Shown here in pieces: positions 1 through 8,619 of a stretch of 64,000 bases of DNA. Origin of the DNA: Planococcus salinus (lineage in GTDB: Bacteria; Bacillota; Bacilli; Bacillales_A; Planococcaceae). Below the pieces are notes generated by a model. That model worked only from the letters and a program-made list of their open reading frames with translations, did no database searches and was not told the DNA's origin. Where the stretch lies: positions 62,001-126,000 of the forward strand of contig NZ_RIAX01000008.1 in NCBI RefSeq assembly GCF_003719725.1, in the 5' to 3' direction. How positions within the stretch are numbered: the first letter of the stretch is position 1; the number at the start of each line of letters is the position of its first letter. A program made the translations under genes and the position numbers.

Positions 1-2
1 GT

Positions 3-1022
3 GCAGGCGGCATCAGGCAGCTGTATACCACTGCCGTCAATATCCAGATCAGCCGGTATAGCCTGAAAAAATATATGGCTTTTCCTGAAGAAATGGCAGT
101 AGGCGAGGAAAAGGCGGAAATCGATTTTAAACAATATGGTTATTTGTTTCTGGCAAAACAGGGGAGCCGAAGGGAATTGGAAGCCCAACTGGCTCTTCAA
201 CACCAGTACGGCGTGCCATCAGAATTACTGGCACCAGAGGCGTTGAAGGCAATTGTTCCTGAACTGACTGTGGATGATCTGCAGGTAGGGCTTTATTGCG
301 GAGAAGATGGCTACTTGGATCCTTATTCAGTGATGCAGGGATACATCCGCAAAACAAAGCAGCTCGGGGGAAATTATGTATACGAAGAAGTAGCTGAAAT
401 TCTCCAGGAAAAAGGAAAAGTGACAGGAGTGCATCTTCAAAACGGGGAGATTTATCAAGCGCCGATCGTCATTAATGCAGCAGGGCCGTGGGCTCCGGCC
501 TTAAGCGAAAAAATCGGCCTGCCTATTCCAGTCGTTCCGCTGAAACGGCAGATCATCCAGTTTGATATTGCAGAACCGTTAAAGAACCCTTTGCCTTTGA
601 CCATCGATCCGACCGGCGTCTATTTCCGTCATGAAGGAGAATCCATCCTTACCGGATTTTCAGAAAATGTGGCTCCAGGCTTTGACTTTACATGGAAAAG
701 GTCGTATTTCACTGATTTTTTATGGCCGATATTGGCTCATCGTGTGCCCAATTTTGAACGGGCAAAAGTCAGAGGAGGCTGGGCGGGAATGTACAGCCAT
801 AACATACTGGATCAAAATGCCATCATTGGTGAGCACCCGGAGCTGACAGGCTATTACATAGCTTCCGGTTTCAGTGGCCATGGCATGCAACAGGCGCCGG
901 CTGTGGGAAAAGGTTTATCGGAACTCATTCAGACGGGGCGTTATGAAACCCTGGATTTGTCGCCGCTGCGTTTTGAACGTTTTGCGGAAAAAGACCTGCT
1001 GATCGAAAAAGCGATTATTTAA
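3..1022 (+). CDS. FAD-dependent D-amino acid/glycine oxidase family protein, 5' truncated
   Basis: The reading frame is open from base 3, and the first visible residues (AGGIRQLYTTAVN) belong to the DAO family before the first internal Met at 75, so the gene starts left of the window and its FAD-binding GxGxxG motif is not visible. The C-terminal part has the usual DAO features: an INAAGPWAP stretch near the substrate domain and, close to the end, a GFSGHGMQQAPAVGK motif that closes the FAD site. Family members oxidise primary or secondary amines (glycine, sarcosine, D-amino acids, imino acids) to imines, releasing hydrogen peroxide or passing electrons on. It is followed 31 bases later by an ornithine cyclodeaminase-family gene and then a symporter, suggesting an imported amino or imino acid as substrate. 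The exact substrate cannot be read. Confidence 0.85.
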   Translation, partial: AGGIRQLYTTAVNIQISRYSLKKYMAFPEEMAVGEEKAEIDFKQYGYLFLAKQGSRRELEAQLALQHQYGVPSELLAPEALKAIVPELTVDDLQVGLYCGEDGYLDPYSVMQGYIRKTKQLGGNYVYEEVAEILQEKGKVTGVHLQNGEIYQAPIVINAAGPWAPALSEKIGLPIPVVPLKRQIIQFDIAEPLKNPLPLTIDPTGVYFRHEGESILTGFSENVAPGFDFTWKRSYFTDFLWPILAHRVPNFERAKVRGGWAGMYSHNILDQNAIIGEHPELTGYYIASGFSGHGMQQAPAVGKGLSELIQTGRYETLDLSPLRFERFAEKDLLIEKAII

Positions 1023-1053
1023 AGAACAAACTTTAAAGGAGGAGACAGTGTAT

Positions 1054-2019
1054 ATGTTGTTTTTAAACGAAGGTGATATCCGAAAAGCGGTGACGATGAA
1101 AGAAGTCATCGATGCGATTGACGAAGCCTATAAAGTGTATGAATCTGGAGATTTTCAAATGCCCACAAGGATGCAAGTGAATGATAAAGGCAATACGCTT
1201 CTGCTGATGCCCTGCTTCACCACTGGAGCGATTGGGACAAAGCTTGTGACCTTGTTTCCGGGCAATGCCGAGTTGCCGACCATACACGGCGTAGTCGTAT
1301 TGAACAATAGTGAGAATGGGCAAGTTACAGGCATTTTGGATGGTTCGTTTCTGACGGGACTCAGAACAGGAGCAATCGGCGGTTCGGCGGTCCGGCATCT
1401 GGCGAAGGCGGAAGCGTCAAAACTGGCCATTATCGGGACAGGTGTCCAGGGGCTGTATCAGGCTCTGGCTGCGTGTACGGAAAGGGACATCACGGATGTT
1501 CGTCTCTTTAACCGGACACCAGGTAAAATACCGGCATTCAAAAAATCGTTGGAAGAGTGGATTGGTCCCGACATCCGCCTCCATACAGCGGACTCTGTTG
1601 AACAAGCCATTTCGGATGCAGACATCGTCATTACCACTACCACTTCCAAACAACCGGTGTTGCCGGAAGACGCTGATCTTCTGAGAGGCAAACTGATCAT
1701 CGGGGTTGGTTCTTTCCAGCCTGATATGAGGGAGTTCCCCGAAGTACTATACAAATTGACTGACCGGATTTTCGTCGATACAGACCACGCGATTGAAGAA
1801 TCGGGAGATTTGATCACCCCGCTTGAAAAAGGCTGGATCAGCCATGATTCCATTCAAACGATGGCTGCTTATCTAGCAGACGGAGCTGGTCCATCCCTCA
1901 ACAAGGAAGACAGCATTATTTTCAAGTCAACAGGCATGGCTTTGTTTGATGTGGTAGTGGCTAATCTGGTTTATGAAAAAGCAAAAGAACAAGGGGGCGG
2001 CACGCAATTGTCCTTATGA
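1054..2019 (+). CDS. Ornithine cyclodeaminase / mu-crystallin family protein
   Basis: About 321 residues, the full length of the family. The N-terminal LFLNEGDIRKAV is typical, and a Rossmann fold follows with the nucleotide motif IIGTGVQG near residue 130. Family members are NAD(P)-dependent: ornithine cyclodeaminase, delta1-pyrroline-2-carboxylate (ketimine) reductase, or alanine dehydrogenase. A ribosome binding site (AAAGGAGG, 1035-1042) serves either GTG at 1048 or ATG at 1054; I prefer ATG because the family normally starts at this Met. Next to a DAO-type oxidase that would make a cyclic or open imine, a ketimine reductase role is more likely than ornithine deamination; this is inference. 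A second family member, EutC-like, lies at 61009-62013. Confidence 0.85.
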   Translation: MLFLNEGDIRKAVTMKEVIDAIDEAYKVYESGDFQMPTRMQVNDKGNTLLLMPCFTTGAIGTKLVTLFPGNAELPTIHGVVVLNNSENGQVTGILDGSFLTGLRTGAIGGSAVRHLAKAEASKLAIIGTGVQGLYQALAACTERDITDVRLFNRTPGKIPAFKKSLEEWIGPDIRLHTADSVEQAISDADIVITTTTSKQPVLPEDADLLRGKLIIGVGSFQPDMREFPEVLYKLTDRIFVDTDHAIEESGDLITPLEKGWISHDSIQTMAAYLADGAGPSLNKEDSIIFKSTGMALFDVVVANLVYEKAKEQGGGTQLSL

Positions 2020-2054
2020 TGAACCTTCATCCTATTCCGAAAGGGGAAATCAAT

Positions 2055-2270
2055 ATGAAAACGCAAACGAAGTCCAAGCTTAAAGATCCCGGCATTATTT
2101 TAGTATCGGTGCTGCTCCTCGTTGCAGCGATTGTCCTGATCTGGTGGCCGACAGACAGCTATTGGTTGGGAATTTCGATGGCGGGCTGGGCAATGTTCTT
2201 CACGTATTTCATCTGGTTTGCGTTGGCTGTCATTTATGTTATCTGGATTGAGCGATTGGAAAAGCAGTAA
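2055..2270 (+). CDS. Small two-helix membrane protein, DUF3311-like symporter partner
   Basis: 71 residues with two hydrophobic helices (roughly residues 13-30 and 38-62) joined by a short WWPTDSYWLG loop. The ORF is open further upstream, but ATG at 2055 is preferred because an AAGGGG ribosome binding site lies 8 bases before it. Small proteins of this kind sit directly upstream of sodium:solute symporters in many Bacillales (yhjC before yhjB in B. subtilis) and are thought to be accessory subunits. Here it precedes an SSS symporter by about 50 bases in the same operon. The family call rests on size, topology and position, so it is moderate. Confidence 0.7.
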   Translation: MKTQTKSKLKDPGIILVSVLLLVAAIVLIWWPTDSYWLGISMAGWAMFFTYFIWFALAVIYVIWIERLEKQ

Positions 2271-2319
2271 ATGGTGACTACCAACTAATTCCAAAACCTA
2301 AGAAGCGGAGGGAAGCCCT

Positions 2320-3768
2320 ATGCAAGTGATGCAAGCCATCATATTAGGTATTTATCTACTGGCTATGACATTCATCGGCATTTATTTCACAAGACGAGCA
2401 CATTCCTCAGAAAGCGATTATTGGACAGCGGGAAAAAGCATTAATACGTTTGTCGGGGCATTTGCCTTGTTTGCAGCCATTGCCAGTTCCAGTTCACTGA
2501 TGGGAGCTGTTGGGTCGGGGGTGGCTCTTGGCGTGCCGTTTCTGTTTGCTTACGGATTTGGCGCTGTAGCAATCCTGCCTTTTACAATGTTTTTGGTCTC
2601 GGGTCAAATCAGACGGGCTGGAGTCAGCACATTACCTGAATTCTTCAAGCAGCGTTTCGGCAATTCCGTCCAAATTATCGCTGTGGTGATTGTGGTGGTC
2701 GGGATGACATTTTATATGGTTCCGCAGTTGACAGCCTCCGGGTTGATCGGTTCTTATGTGCTGGGAATCGATTATACGACGGCCGTCATCATCCTGGGGT
2801 TGGGGTTTACACTGTATGCCGCTCTTGGCGGGATGTGGGCGATCACTTACACCGATTTGATCCAAGGGGCCGTTATGCTTATCGGGATGTTTATCCTGGC
2901 CATGATTATTCTAACTCAGCATAACGGCTTCTTGTCGCTGTTCGAAGACGCTTTAGCCGTCACCCCTAATTTCGGGGATGTGACACAACCGTGGATGTCG
3001 TATTTCGGATTGTTTCTGGCATTCCTTTGGTTCGGCATTGTTTCCCCTTCTGCTGTTATGAGGAATTTTGCTGCACGCGACGCGAAGACAGCGCGCCGTT
3101 CTGCAATGTGGGCTTGCCTGCTGTACTTATTGATTTTTGTATTCGGTTTGGTTGTGGCATCTGGAGGGGCGGCATTGGGAATCGCTGACACACTGGATAA
3201 TCAGGACATGATTTTTGTTTCGGTCATCGACTCCTATATGCCACCGATTCTGGCAGGGATCATGTTCGCTGGTCTGCTTGCAGCTATTATGTCATCGGCC
3301 GATGCGATGTTATTGGCAATTTCAGCTGGAATTTCCCGGGATATCTATAAAGAGTACATCAAGAAAGACGCTACGGAAAAATCAGTGACAAGATTGGGGT
3401 TCCTGGTCATGGTAGCGGCCAGTATCATCGGCATCGTCATCGCCTTGGACCCTCCGCAGTTGATCGCCATCATGGTTGGATGGGTAGGCGGTGGCTTGCT
3501 GTCAGCTTTCGGCTTTCCGATTGTCCTTGGGCTTTGGTGGAGCCGGGCCAATACGGCAGGGGCGCTCGCAGGTATGCTTGGTGGAGCGATTACATTTCTG
3601 GTGCTGGTCAGCACGGAGGCGATGGCTCTGGTGGCAGAACCGATCATCGCTGCTCCGGTCTCTCTGGTATTGATGGTAATTGTGTCGCTCGTAACAAAAG
3701 AACCGTCACCAGCCATACAGGCGCAAGTCGAGCGGTATCATTCGCATATCGATAGACCAGGAGAATAA
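2320..3768 (+). CDS. Sodium:solute symporter (SSS family)
   Basis: 482 residues with about 13 hydrophobic segments, as in PutP, PanF and YhjB-type sodium symporters. The early sequence YWTAGKSINTFVGAFALFA followed by a Ser-rich SSSSLMGAVGSG segment is the typical helix 1-2 region of SSS proteins. An AGCGGAGGG ribosome binding site precedes ATG 2320. It presumably imports the amino or imino acid processed by the upstream oxidase and cyclodeaminase-family enzymes, together with the small membrane protein just before it. The substrate is not determined by sequence; proline, other imino acids or a betaine are all possible. Confidence 0.88.
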   Translation: MQVMQAIILGIYLLAMTFIGIYFTRRAHSSESDYWTAGKSINTFVGAFALFAAIASSSSLMGAVGSGVALGVPFLFAYGFGAVAILPFTMFLVSGQIRRAGVSTLPEFFKQRFGNSVQIIAVVIVVVGMTFYMVPQLTASGLIGSYVLGIDYTTAVIILGLGFTLYAALGGMWAITYTDLIQGAVMLIGMFILAMIILTQHNGFLSLFEDALAVTPNFGDVTQPWMSYFGLFLAFLWFGIVSPSAVMRNFAARDAKTARRSAMWACLLYLLIFVFGLVVASGGAALGIADTLDNQDMIFVSVIDSYMPPILAGIMFAGLLAAIMSSADAMLLAISAGISRDIYKEYIKKDATEKSVTRLGFLVMVAASIIGIVIALDPPQLIAIMVGWVGGGLLSAFGFPIVLGLWWSRANTAGALAGMLGGAITFLVLVSTEAMALVAEPIIAAPVSLVLMVIVSLVTKEPSPAIQAQVERYHSHIDRPGE

Positions 3769-3790
3769 AGGGGAAAGGTGGCGTGCAATT

Positions 3791-4390
3791 ATGAAAAAAA
3801 GCATCACTTTACTCGGCGGCAATGCGATGATTGACCCGGAAGAACTGGCTTTATATATCTACAAGTCATTGAGCTTGTCAGCCAAACTAAGCCGCAAAAT
3901 CACTAAAGAGTCGGTAAAAGCTGCCATCAGAAGTCAGGAACTGATGTACCATCCGATGTGGATAGCGAAATTACTGGTTATCGCGGACAGGAGACCTTTC
4001 AAGCCGAAAATGACACCGATGATGTGCTTTGTCGATGCCATTTCAGGTTATCGGGGATTGATGTCGAGCGTTCCGCATGCTGTTCAGAACGAAGTCGAAG
4101 TTTCACAGATTGTCATCTCACATATTCATAATGAAGAAGAAGTGAAAGATTATATTAAAGACGTTCAGCATTCACAGATTAACCGGTCTTATGCATTAAA
4201 AAAGCCGGAACATAAAATAGTGGAGCATTTTTTAGTGTATTTGCCTTTATGGAAAGTGGAAGTGGAAGGCGATGTATCGGAAGAGTTTTGGATCAATGCC
4301 AATACAGGAGAATCAGAAGCTTATATGGCCTCTCTGTGGAAATCCGAAAAATGGCTTCGGCTTAAGCCGGCAAATCACGCAAAAGCGTAA
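3791..4390 (+). CDS. Hypothetical protein, 199 aa
   Basis: Not recognised. A soluble-looking protein with no signal peptide or clear membrane helix. It starts MKKSITLLGGNAMIDPEE, contains a basic middle region (MWIAKLLVIADRRPFKPK), and ends with Trp-rich strands (EEFWINANTGESEAYM, SLWKSEKWLRLK). A strong GGGGAAAGG ribosome binding site lies upstream, and the gene sits 22 bases after the symporter and 28 before the hydrolase, so it is part of this operon. The C-terminal half resembles a small beta-rich domain, but I cannot name it. A role linked to the transported substrate is only inferred from position. Confidence 0.7.
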   Translation: MKKSITLLGGNAMIDPEELALYIYKSLSLSAKLSRKITKESVKAAIRSQELMYHPMWIAKLLVIADRRPFKPKMTPMMCFVDAISGYRGLMSSVPHAVQNEVEVSQIVISHIHNEEEVKDYIKDVQHSQINRSYALKKPEHKIVEHFLVYLPLWKVEVEGDVSEEFWINANTGESEAYMASLWKSEKWLRLKPANHAKA

Positions 4391-4418
4391 ATGAAGATTC
4401 ATCAAGGAGTCGATGAGT

Positions 4419-4970
4419 ATGAAAAAACAAGCATTGTTCATACACAGCGCGGGTCCTCAGGGAAAAGGGGAAGGCAGCACGGGGTTGCTGGAGTATCTGC
4501 AAAAAGAATTGGGAGACGACTTGGAATGGATTGCCCCTCAAATGCCGAATCCTGAAAATCCTGCTTATGCGGAATGGCAGGAACAGTTAAGAAAGGAAAT
4601 TGGCCTGCTGGATGACGGGGCGATACTGGTCGGCCATTCAATCGGTGGTTCCGCTTTGCTGAAGTTCCTGTCTGAAGAAGAATTGGGGAAGAAATTCACA
4701 GCGCTTTTTACGGTTGCTGCCCCTTACTGGGGAATCAATGATGACTGGAAAAAAGAGGATTTCACGCTTGCGGAAAACTTTACATCAAGAAATTCATTGT
4801 TGCCAAAACTGGTGATGTATCACAGCGCAGGAGATCCGGTCGTGCCGTTTTCCCATGTGGAACGCTATGCGAAAGAATTGCCGAGTGCCGATATCAGGAA
4901 ACTGGAAGGCGGAGACCATTTGTTTCTGGACGGCTTGCCTGAACTCGTAGAAGAAATAAGAAATCAATAA
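4419..4970 (+). CDS. Small alpha/beta hydrolase, RBBP9/YdeN type
   Basis: About 183 residues. The fold of the RBBP9/YdeN serine hydrolases is visible: N-terminal strand ALFIHSAG, nucleophile elbow VGHSIGG (Ser near residue 75), a late Asp in HSAGDPVVPF, and a C-terminal catalytic His in EGGDHLFL. ATG 4419 is chosen over ATG 4413 because the AAGGAG site (4404-4409) is then 9 rather than 3 bases away. Substrates of this family are mostly unknown. It is the last gene before a hairpin terminator, closing the operon that begins left of the window. Confidence 0.82.
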   Translation: MKKQALFIHSAGPQGKGEGSTGLLEYLQKELGDDLEWIAPQMPNPENPAYAEWQEQLRKEIGLLDDGAILVGHSIGGSALLKFLSEEELGKKFTALFTVAAPYWGINDDWKKEDFTLAENFTSRNSLLPKLVMYHSAGDPVVPFSHVERYAKELPSADIRKLEGGDHLFLDGLPELVEEIRNQ

Positions 4971-4984
4971 ATTGCTCCGTGTTG

Positions 4985-5028
4985 CTGCTTTTTGAAGGCC
5001 TGTAAGGCTTTCAGGAGCAGTTTTTATT
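4985..5028 (+). terminator. Rho-independent terminator
   Basis: CTGCT (4985) pairs with AGCAG (5016), with an inner GCC/GGC-type stem allowing G-U pairs, followed by TTTTTATT. It closes the oxidase-symporter-hydrolase operon. Confidence 0.7.
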
Positions 5029-5156
5029 GAATAAAATAATTATCTGAATATTGAAATTAATAGGATAAAAAGTTACGATAGAGTTGCTTGAGTATATAAA
5101 TTTTCGTTGACGCCGTGGGTTTTTATCATTCAGCCTTTGAAAAGGAGGAAAAAATT

Positions 5157-6170
5157 TTGACTACTTTCGAGGAGAAACAGCCAGCTGTATCTGTTGAAAA
5201 GTTGAAATGGATGTACGAACAAATGGTGAAAAGCCGGTATTACGAAGACCAGATGGTTGATGTATACACTGAAGGAAAGGTGCCTGTATTCAATATTGGT
5301 GCGGGAACGGTACCTGGAGAAATGCATTTATCAACCGGCCAGGAACCTGCGGCAGTCGGTATCTGTGTCCACTTGACAAAAGAGGATACGGTAACAGCGC
5401 CACACCGCCCCCATCATCACGCCATTGCAAAAGGAGTCGATTTGAAAAAGATGACGGCTGAGATTTTCGGGAAAGAAACCGGCCTTGGAAAAGGCAAAGG
5501 GGGGCATATGCATTTATTCGACCCTGAAGTGAAGTTTTCGTGCGGCGGGATTGTGGCGGCCGGGATTCCGCATGCCGTAGGAGCTGCGCTGACCAGTAAG
5601 ATGAAAGGGAAAGATTGGGTGGCTGTAGCTTTTATCGGTGAAGGTGCAGCGAATGCGGGGGCATTTCACGAGTCGCTCAACTTGGCCGCTTTGTGGAATT
5701 TGCCGCTGATAGTTGTAGTAGAAGACAATTCCTATGGTATTTCCGTTGCAAAAAAAGACTCAACAGCCATTGAATCGAATGATCTGCGTGCGGCTGCTTA
5801 TGGTGTGGCGGGGGCCTATGTCAAAGACAATGATCCGATTGCGATGTACAAAGCAGCTGAAGAGGCGGTTGCCAGAGCACGGAGCGGCCAGGGGCCAACC
5901 ATCATCGAAATTGAAACTTACCGGTTTTTGGGACATTTTCAAGGAGATCCGGAACTATACCGGGACAAAGCAGAAGTGCCGGGACTTCGTCAGCTTGATC
6001 CGATTTTAAAGCTGAGAAAGAGACTGACCGAATCAGAAAAAGTCAGCGAAGCAGAAATCGAGGAAATGGAAAAACGCGCGAAGCAGGAAGTGGACGAAGC
6101 GTATCAGTTTGCGCGGGACAGCAATTATCCTGAGCCGGAAGCTGCACTTAACGATGTCTTCCAATCCTGA
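5157..6170 (+). CDS. acoA: Acetoin-type 2-oxoacid dehydrogenase E1 alpha subunit (TPP dependent)
   Basis: 337 residues from a TTG start at 5157, chosen because a perfect AAAGGAGG (5141-5148) lies 8 bases upstream; the GTG at 5115 has no such site. It is the alpha subunit of a thiamine-pyrophosphate E1: the HRPHHHAIAKG segment and the TPP/Mg motif GEGAANAGAFHESLNLA...VVEDNSYGIS (GDG-like start, NN-like end) are clear. Typical acetoin dehydrogenase alpha subunits share the GKGGHMHLFD stretch. With E1 beta and E2 downstream it forms an acetoin (or related 2-oxoacid) dehydrogenase complex making acetyl-CoA. Acetoin is the best guess; branched-chain 2-oxoacids cannot be excluded. Confidence 0.85.
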   Translation: MTTFEEKQPAVSVEKLKWMYEQMVKSRYYEDQMVDVYTEGKVPVFNIGAGTVPGEMHLSTGQEPAAVGICVHLTKEDTVTAPHRPHHHAIAKGVDLKKMTAEIFGKETGLGKGKGGHMHLFDPEVKFSCGGIVAAGIPHAVGAALTSKMKGKDWVAVAFIGEGAANAGAFHESLNLAALWNLPLIVVVEDNSYGISVAKKDSTAIESNDLRAAAYGVAGAYVKDNDPIAMYKAAEEAVARARSGQGPTIIEIETYRFLGHFQGDPELYRDKAEVPGLRQLDPILKLRKRLTESEKVSEAEIEEMEKRAKQEVDEAYQFARDSNYPEPEAALNDVFQS

Positions 6171-6232
6171 AACGAAAGGGGCCATTCAATAATGGAAACG
6201 GCGAAAAAAGGATACTGACAGGAAATAAGGCA

Positions 6233-7216
6233 ATGGCTGAAGCGATTGCACTGGAGATGGAACAAGACCCGAGCGTCTTTGTACTCGGAGAGGATATTGG
6301 GAAATATGGAGGGATTTTCGGCTCGACACAAGGGTTGATCGACAAGTTCGGTCAGGAACGGGTACTGGACACCCCCATTTCCGAAACGGCTTTTATTGGC
6401 GCTGCCATCGGAGCTGCAGCAGAAGGAATGCGGCCAATCGCCGAGCTGATGTTTGTCGATTTCTTTGGAGTGTGCATGGATCAAATCTATAATCATATGG
6501 CGAAAATCCCTTATATGTCGGGTGGCAATGTCCGGTTGCCCATGGTGTTGATGACAGCGGTTGGCGGCGGTTACAACGATGCAGCTCAGCATTCTCAAAC
6601 CCTGTATGCAACATTTGGTCATATGCCTGGCATGAAAGTGGTGGCTCCTTCCACCCCTTACGATTTGAAAGGAATGATGATCTCAGCGATTCGTGATGAC
6701 AATCCTGTGTTGTTTATGTTCCACAAATCACTTCAGGGACTTGGCTGGATGGAACAGCTGGATGTCGCAGTGGATCACGTGCCGGAAGAGTCGTACACGG
6801 TTCCGCTGGACAAAGCAAAAGTGGTCCGGGAAGGCTCGGACGTCACTATTGTAGGAATTCAGATGATGACGCATTATGCGGTAGAAGCGGCGGAGAAGCT
6901 GTCAAAAGAGGATGGCATTGAAGCGGAAGTGATCGATTTGCGTTCTGTTGCACCGATTGACAAAAAGACAATCCTTTCTTCCATCAAAAAGACGCGGCGA
7001 TTGGTGGTGGTGGATGAAGACTACCTGTCTTATGGTATGACAGCAGAAGTTGCAGCAATTGCTGCAGAAGAAGCGCTTTATGACCTGGAAGCGCCGGTGC
7101 GCCGGATTGCGGTACCGGATGTTCCGATTCCCTACAGCCGCCCGCTTGAAGACTTTGTCATTCCAGGACCGGAAAAAATTTATCAGCAGGTAAAAAAATT
7201 AATGGATGAAGAATAA
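6233..7216 (+). CDS. acoB: Acetoin-type 2-oxoacid dehydrogenase E1 beta subunit, N terminus apparently frameshifted
   Basis: The intact frame gives 327 residues from ATG 6233, with family features GEDIGKYGG, RVLDTPISE, RPIAELMFVDF and AAQHSQ. The expected N terminus lies further upstream: the same frame reads RILTGNKAMAEAI before this Met, a typical E1 beta start, but has no start codon there. ATG 6192 is in another frame and reads METAKKG then stops. Adding one A to the A6 run at 6204-6209 would join them as METAKKRILTGNKAMAEAI. So either a base is missing in the sequence, or translation begins weakly at 6233. It pairs with E1 alpha upstream to form the alpha2beta2 decarboxylase. Confidence 0.85.
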   Translation: MAEAIALEMEQDPSVFVLGEDIGKYGGIFGSTQGLIDKFGQERVLDTPISETAFIGAAIGAAAEGMRPIAELMFVDFFGVCMDQIYNHMAKIPYMSGGNVRLPMVLMTAVGGGYNDAAQHSQTLYATFGHMPGMKVVAPSTPYDLKGMMISAIRDDNPVLFMFHKSLQGLGWMEQLDVAVDHVPEESYTVPLDKAKVVREGSDVTIVGIQMMTHYAVEAAEKLSKEDGIEAEVIDLRSVAPIDKKTILSSIKKTRRLVVVDEDYLSYGMTAEVAAIAAEEALYDLEAPVRRIAVPDVPIPYSRPLEDFVIPGPEKIYQQVKKLMDEE

Positions 7217-7230
7217 CGGGAGGCGTTGGA

Positions 7231-8421
7231 ATGTTTGAAGTCAAGCTGCCGAAAATCCGGGATGAAGCCGATGAAAGCCTGATTGTCATCTGGCTGGTTT
7301 CTGAAGGGGAGGAAGTAGGGAAAGGCGATCCTCTGCTTGAAATCCAGACAGAAAAAGAAGTGACAGAAATCGAAGCGGAAGTCAGTGGGATCATTCAGGA
7401 AATTCGTGTCAAACGGGGGGATACCGCAAAAGTGGGAGAAGTCTTGGCCACCATCGCCCCTTCAGAAGGAAGTGGCGAAGAACATGTGCCCGAAGAGCAG
7501 CAATTGGTTGAGCAGGAAGGACAAGATAACGATAAACCGGAACTTGAAAAGCCCGAAGAGCTGAAAATGGTGGAGAAAGGAGAAAATCAGCAACAAGCTG
7601 GAACGACTCCCCAACAGAAGGAAGCTCTGCGAGTCACGCCTGGAATGCGAAAGCTTGCAAAAGAACTGGGCGTTCAGCTCGAAAATGTGAAAGGAAGCGG
7701 ACGCAACGGAAAAATCACAGAAACTGATATTCGCCAAGCAGCGACGGAAGGAGATCAAACTGAAGAAGCCATACCGCTTTCAGGCATCCGCGGTACAATT
7801 GCCAAGCGGATGATGGAAAGTCTCCATACCAGCGCACAGTTGACCGAAACTGCCTGGGCGGACGTCACGGAGTTGAAAAAACGCAAAGAACAGCAAGCCG
7901 ATGCGGTTGGGTGGACAAGTATAAGCGCCAAAGCCGTTGCCTTGGCGCTTACAGAAAATCCCTTGCTGAATGCTCATATTGAAGGAAATCAAATCCTTCC
8001 GAGAACAGACATAAATCTGGGGTTTGCGATTGATACGCCGGACGGTTTGCAGGTGGCTGTTGTGCATGATTGTGATAAATTGGCGCCTGAAGAGCTGGAA
8101 AAACAATTAAAAGAACTGGCTGAAAGAGCGAGAAACAAGCAGCTTGTGAAGAAAGATACATCAGGTGGCACATTTACCTTGACCAGCTTGGGAGCACATC
8201 GTATCCAGTTTTTTACGCCAATCATCAATCCACCCGAAGTTGCGATATTGGGGCTTGGAAAAATAGAGCCATATCTCGTGATGCAGGACGGGGAAGTGGT
8301 GGAAAGATACCGACTGCCACTGAGTCTGACATTTGATCACCGGGCAATTGACGGAGCGCCGGCTGCTTCTTTTTTAAGTGACCTCATCAATCTTCTCGAG
8401 GAGCCGCAACACTTGTTGTAA
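7231..8421 (+). CDS. acoC: Dihydrolipoamide acyltransferase (E2)
   Basis: 396 residues in the standard E2 order. A lipoyl domain (1-75) carries the lipoylated lysine in EIQTEKEVTEIEA (about Lys42). A Glu/Gln-rich flexible linker (about 76-130) follows. The peripheral subunit binding domain (about 131-168, VTPGMRKLAKELGV...GSGRNGKIT) leads to a catalytic acyltransferase domain ending in FDHRAIDGAPAASFL, which carries the catalytic His and Asp. It receives the acyl group from E1 and passes it to CoA. It lies 14 bases after the beta subunit gene with a GGGAGG site. The E3 dihydrolipoamide dehydrogenase that normally follows is not here. Confidence 0.88.
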   Translation: MFEVKLPKIRDEADESLIVIWLVSEGEEVGKGDPLLEIQTEKEVTEIEAEVSGIIQEIRVKRGDTAKVGEVLATIAPSEGSGEEHVPEEQQLVEQEGQDNDKPELEKPEELKMVEKGENQQQAGTTPQQKEALRVTPGMRKLAKELGVQLENVKGSGRNGKITETDIRQAATEGDQTEEAIPLSGIRGTIAKRMMESLHTSAQLTETAWADVTELKKRKEQQADAVGWTSISAKAVALALTENPLLNAHIEGNQILPRTDINLGFAIDTPDGLQVAVVHDCDKLAPEELEKQLKELAERARNKQLVKKDTSGGTFTLTSLGAHRIQFFTPIINPPEVAILGLGKIEPYLVMQDGEVVERYRLPLSLTFDHRAIDGAPAASFLSDLINLLEEPQHLL

Positions 8422-8619
8422 ACAGCTGTTCAGCCATTTCAGCGTCCATATCAAGTCCATCTCCAGCCGCTTTCGACAAAATGGTTTGATGTCGGGGGCG
8501 GCTGTGGTATGTAAAAAGTTAAGAGCAGCTTCACCCAGTGGAGCCTTATCGCCTGTTAAAGGGGGGCTAACCCGCTGACTGTGCGATCAGAAAGATTCTG
8601 TTCGATCAGGAGGGACATC

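Noticed and set aside
5115-5156. Longer N terminus of E1 alpha from GTG 5115
   Set aside because: No ribosome binding site at 5115; TTG 5157 has a perfect AAAGGAGG 8 bases upstream.
6192-6235. Programmed frameshift as the main explanation for the E1 beta start
   Set aside because: The phase gives G-AAA-AAA rather than a full slippery heptamer, and frameshifting six codons into a metabolic gene has no precedent I know; a missing base is simpler.
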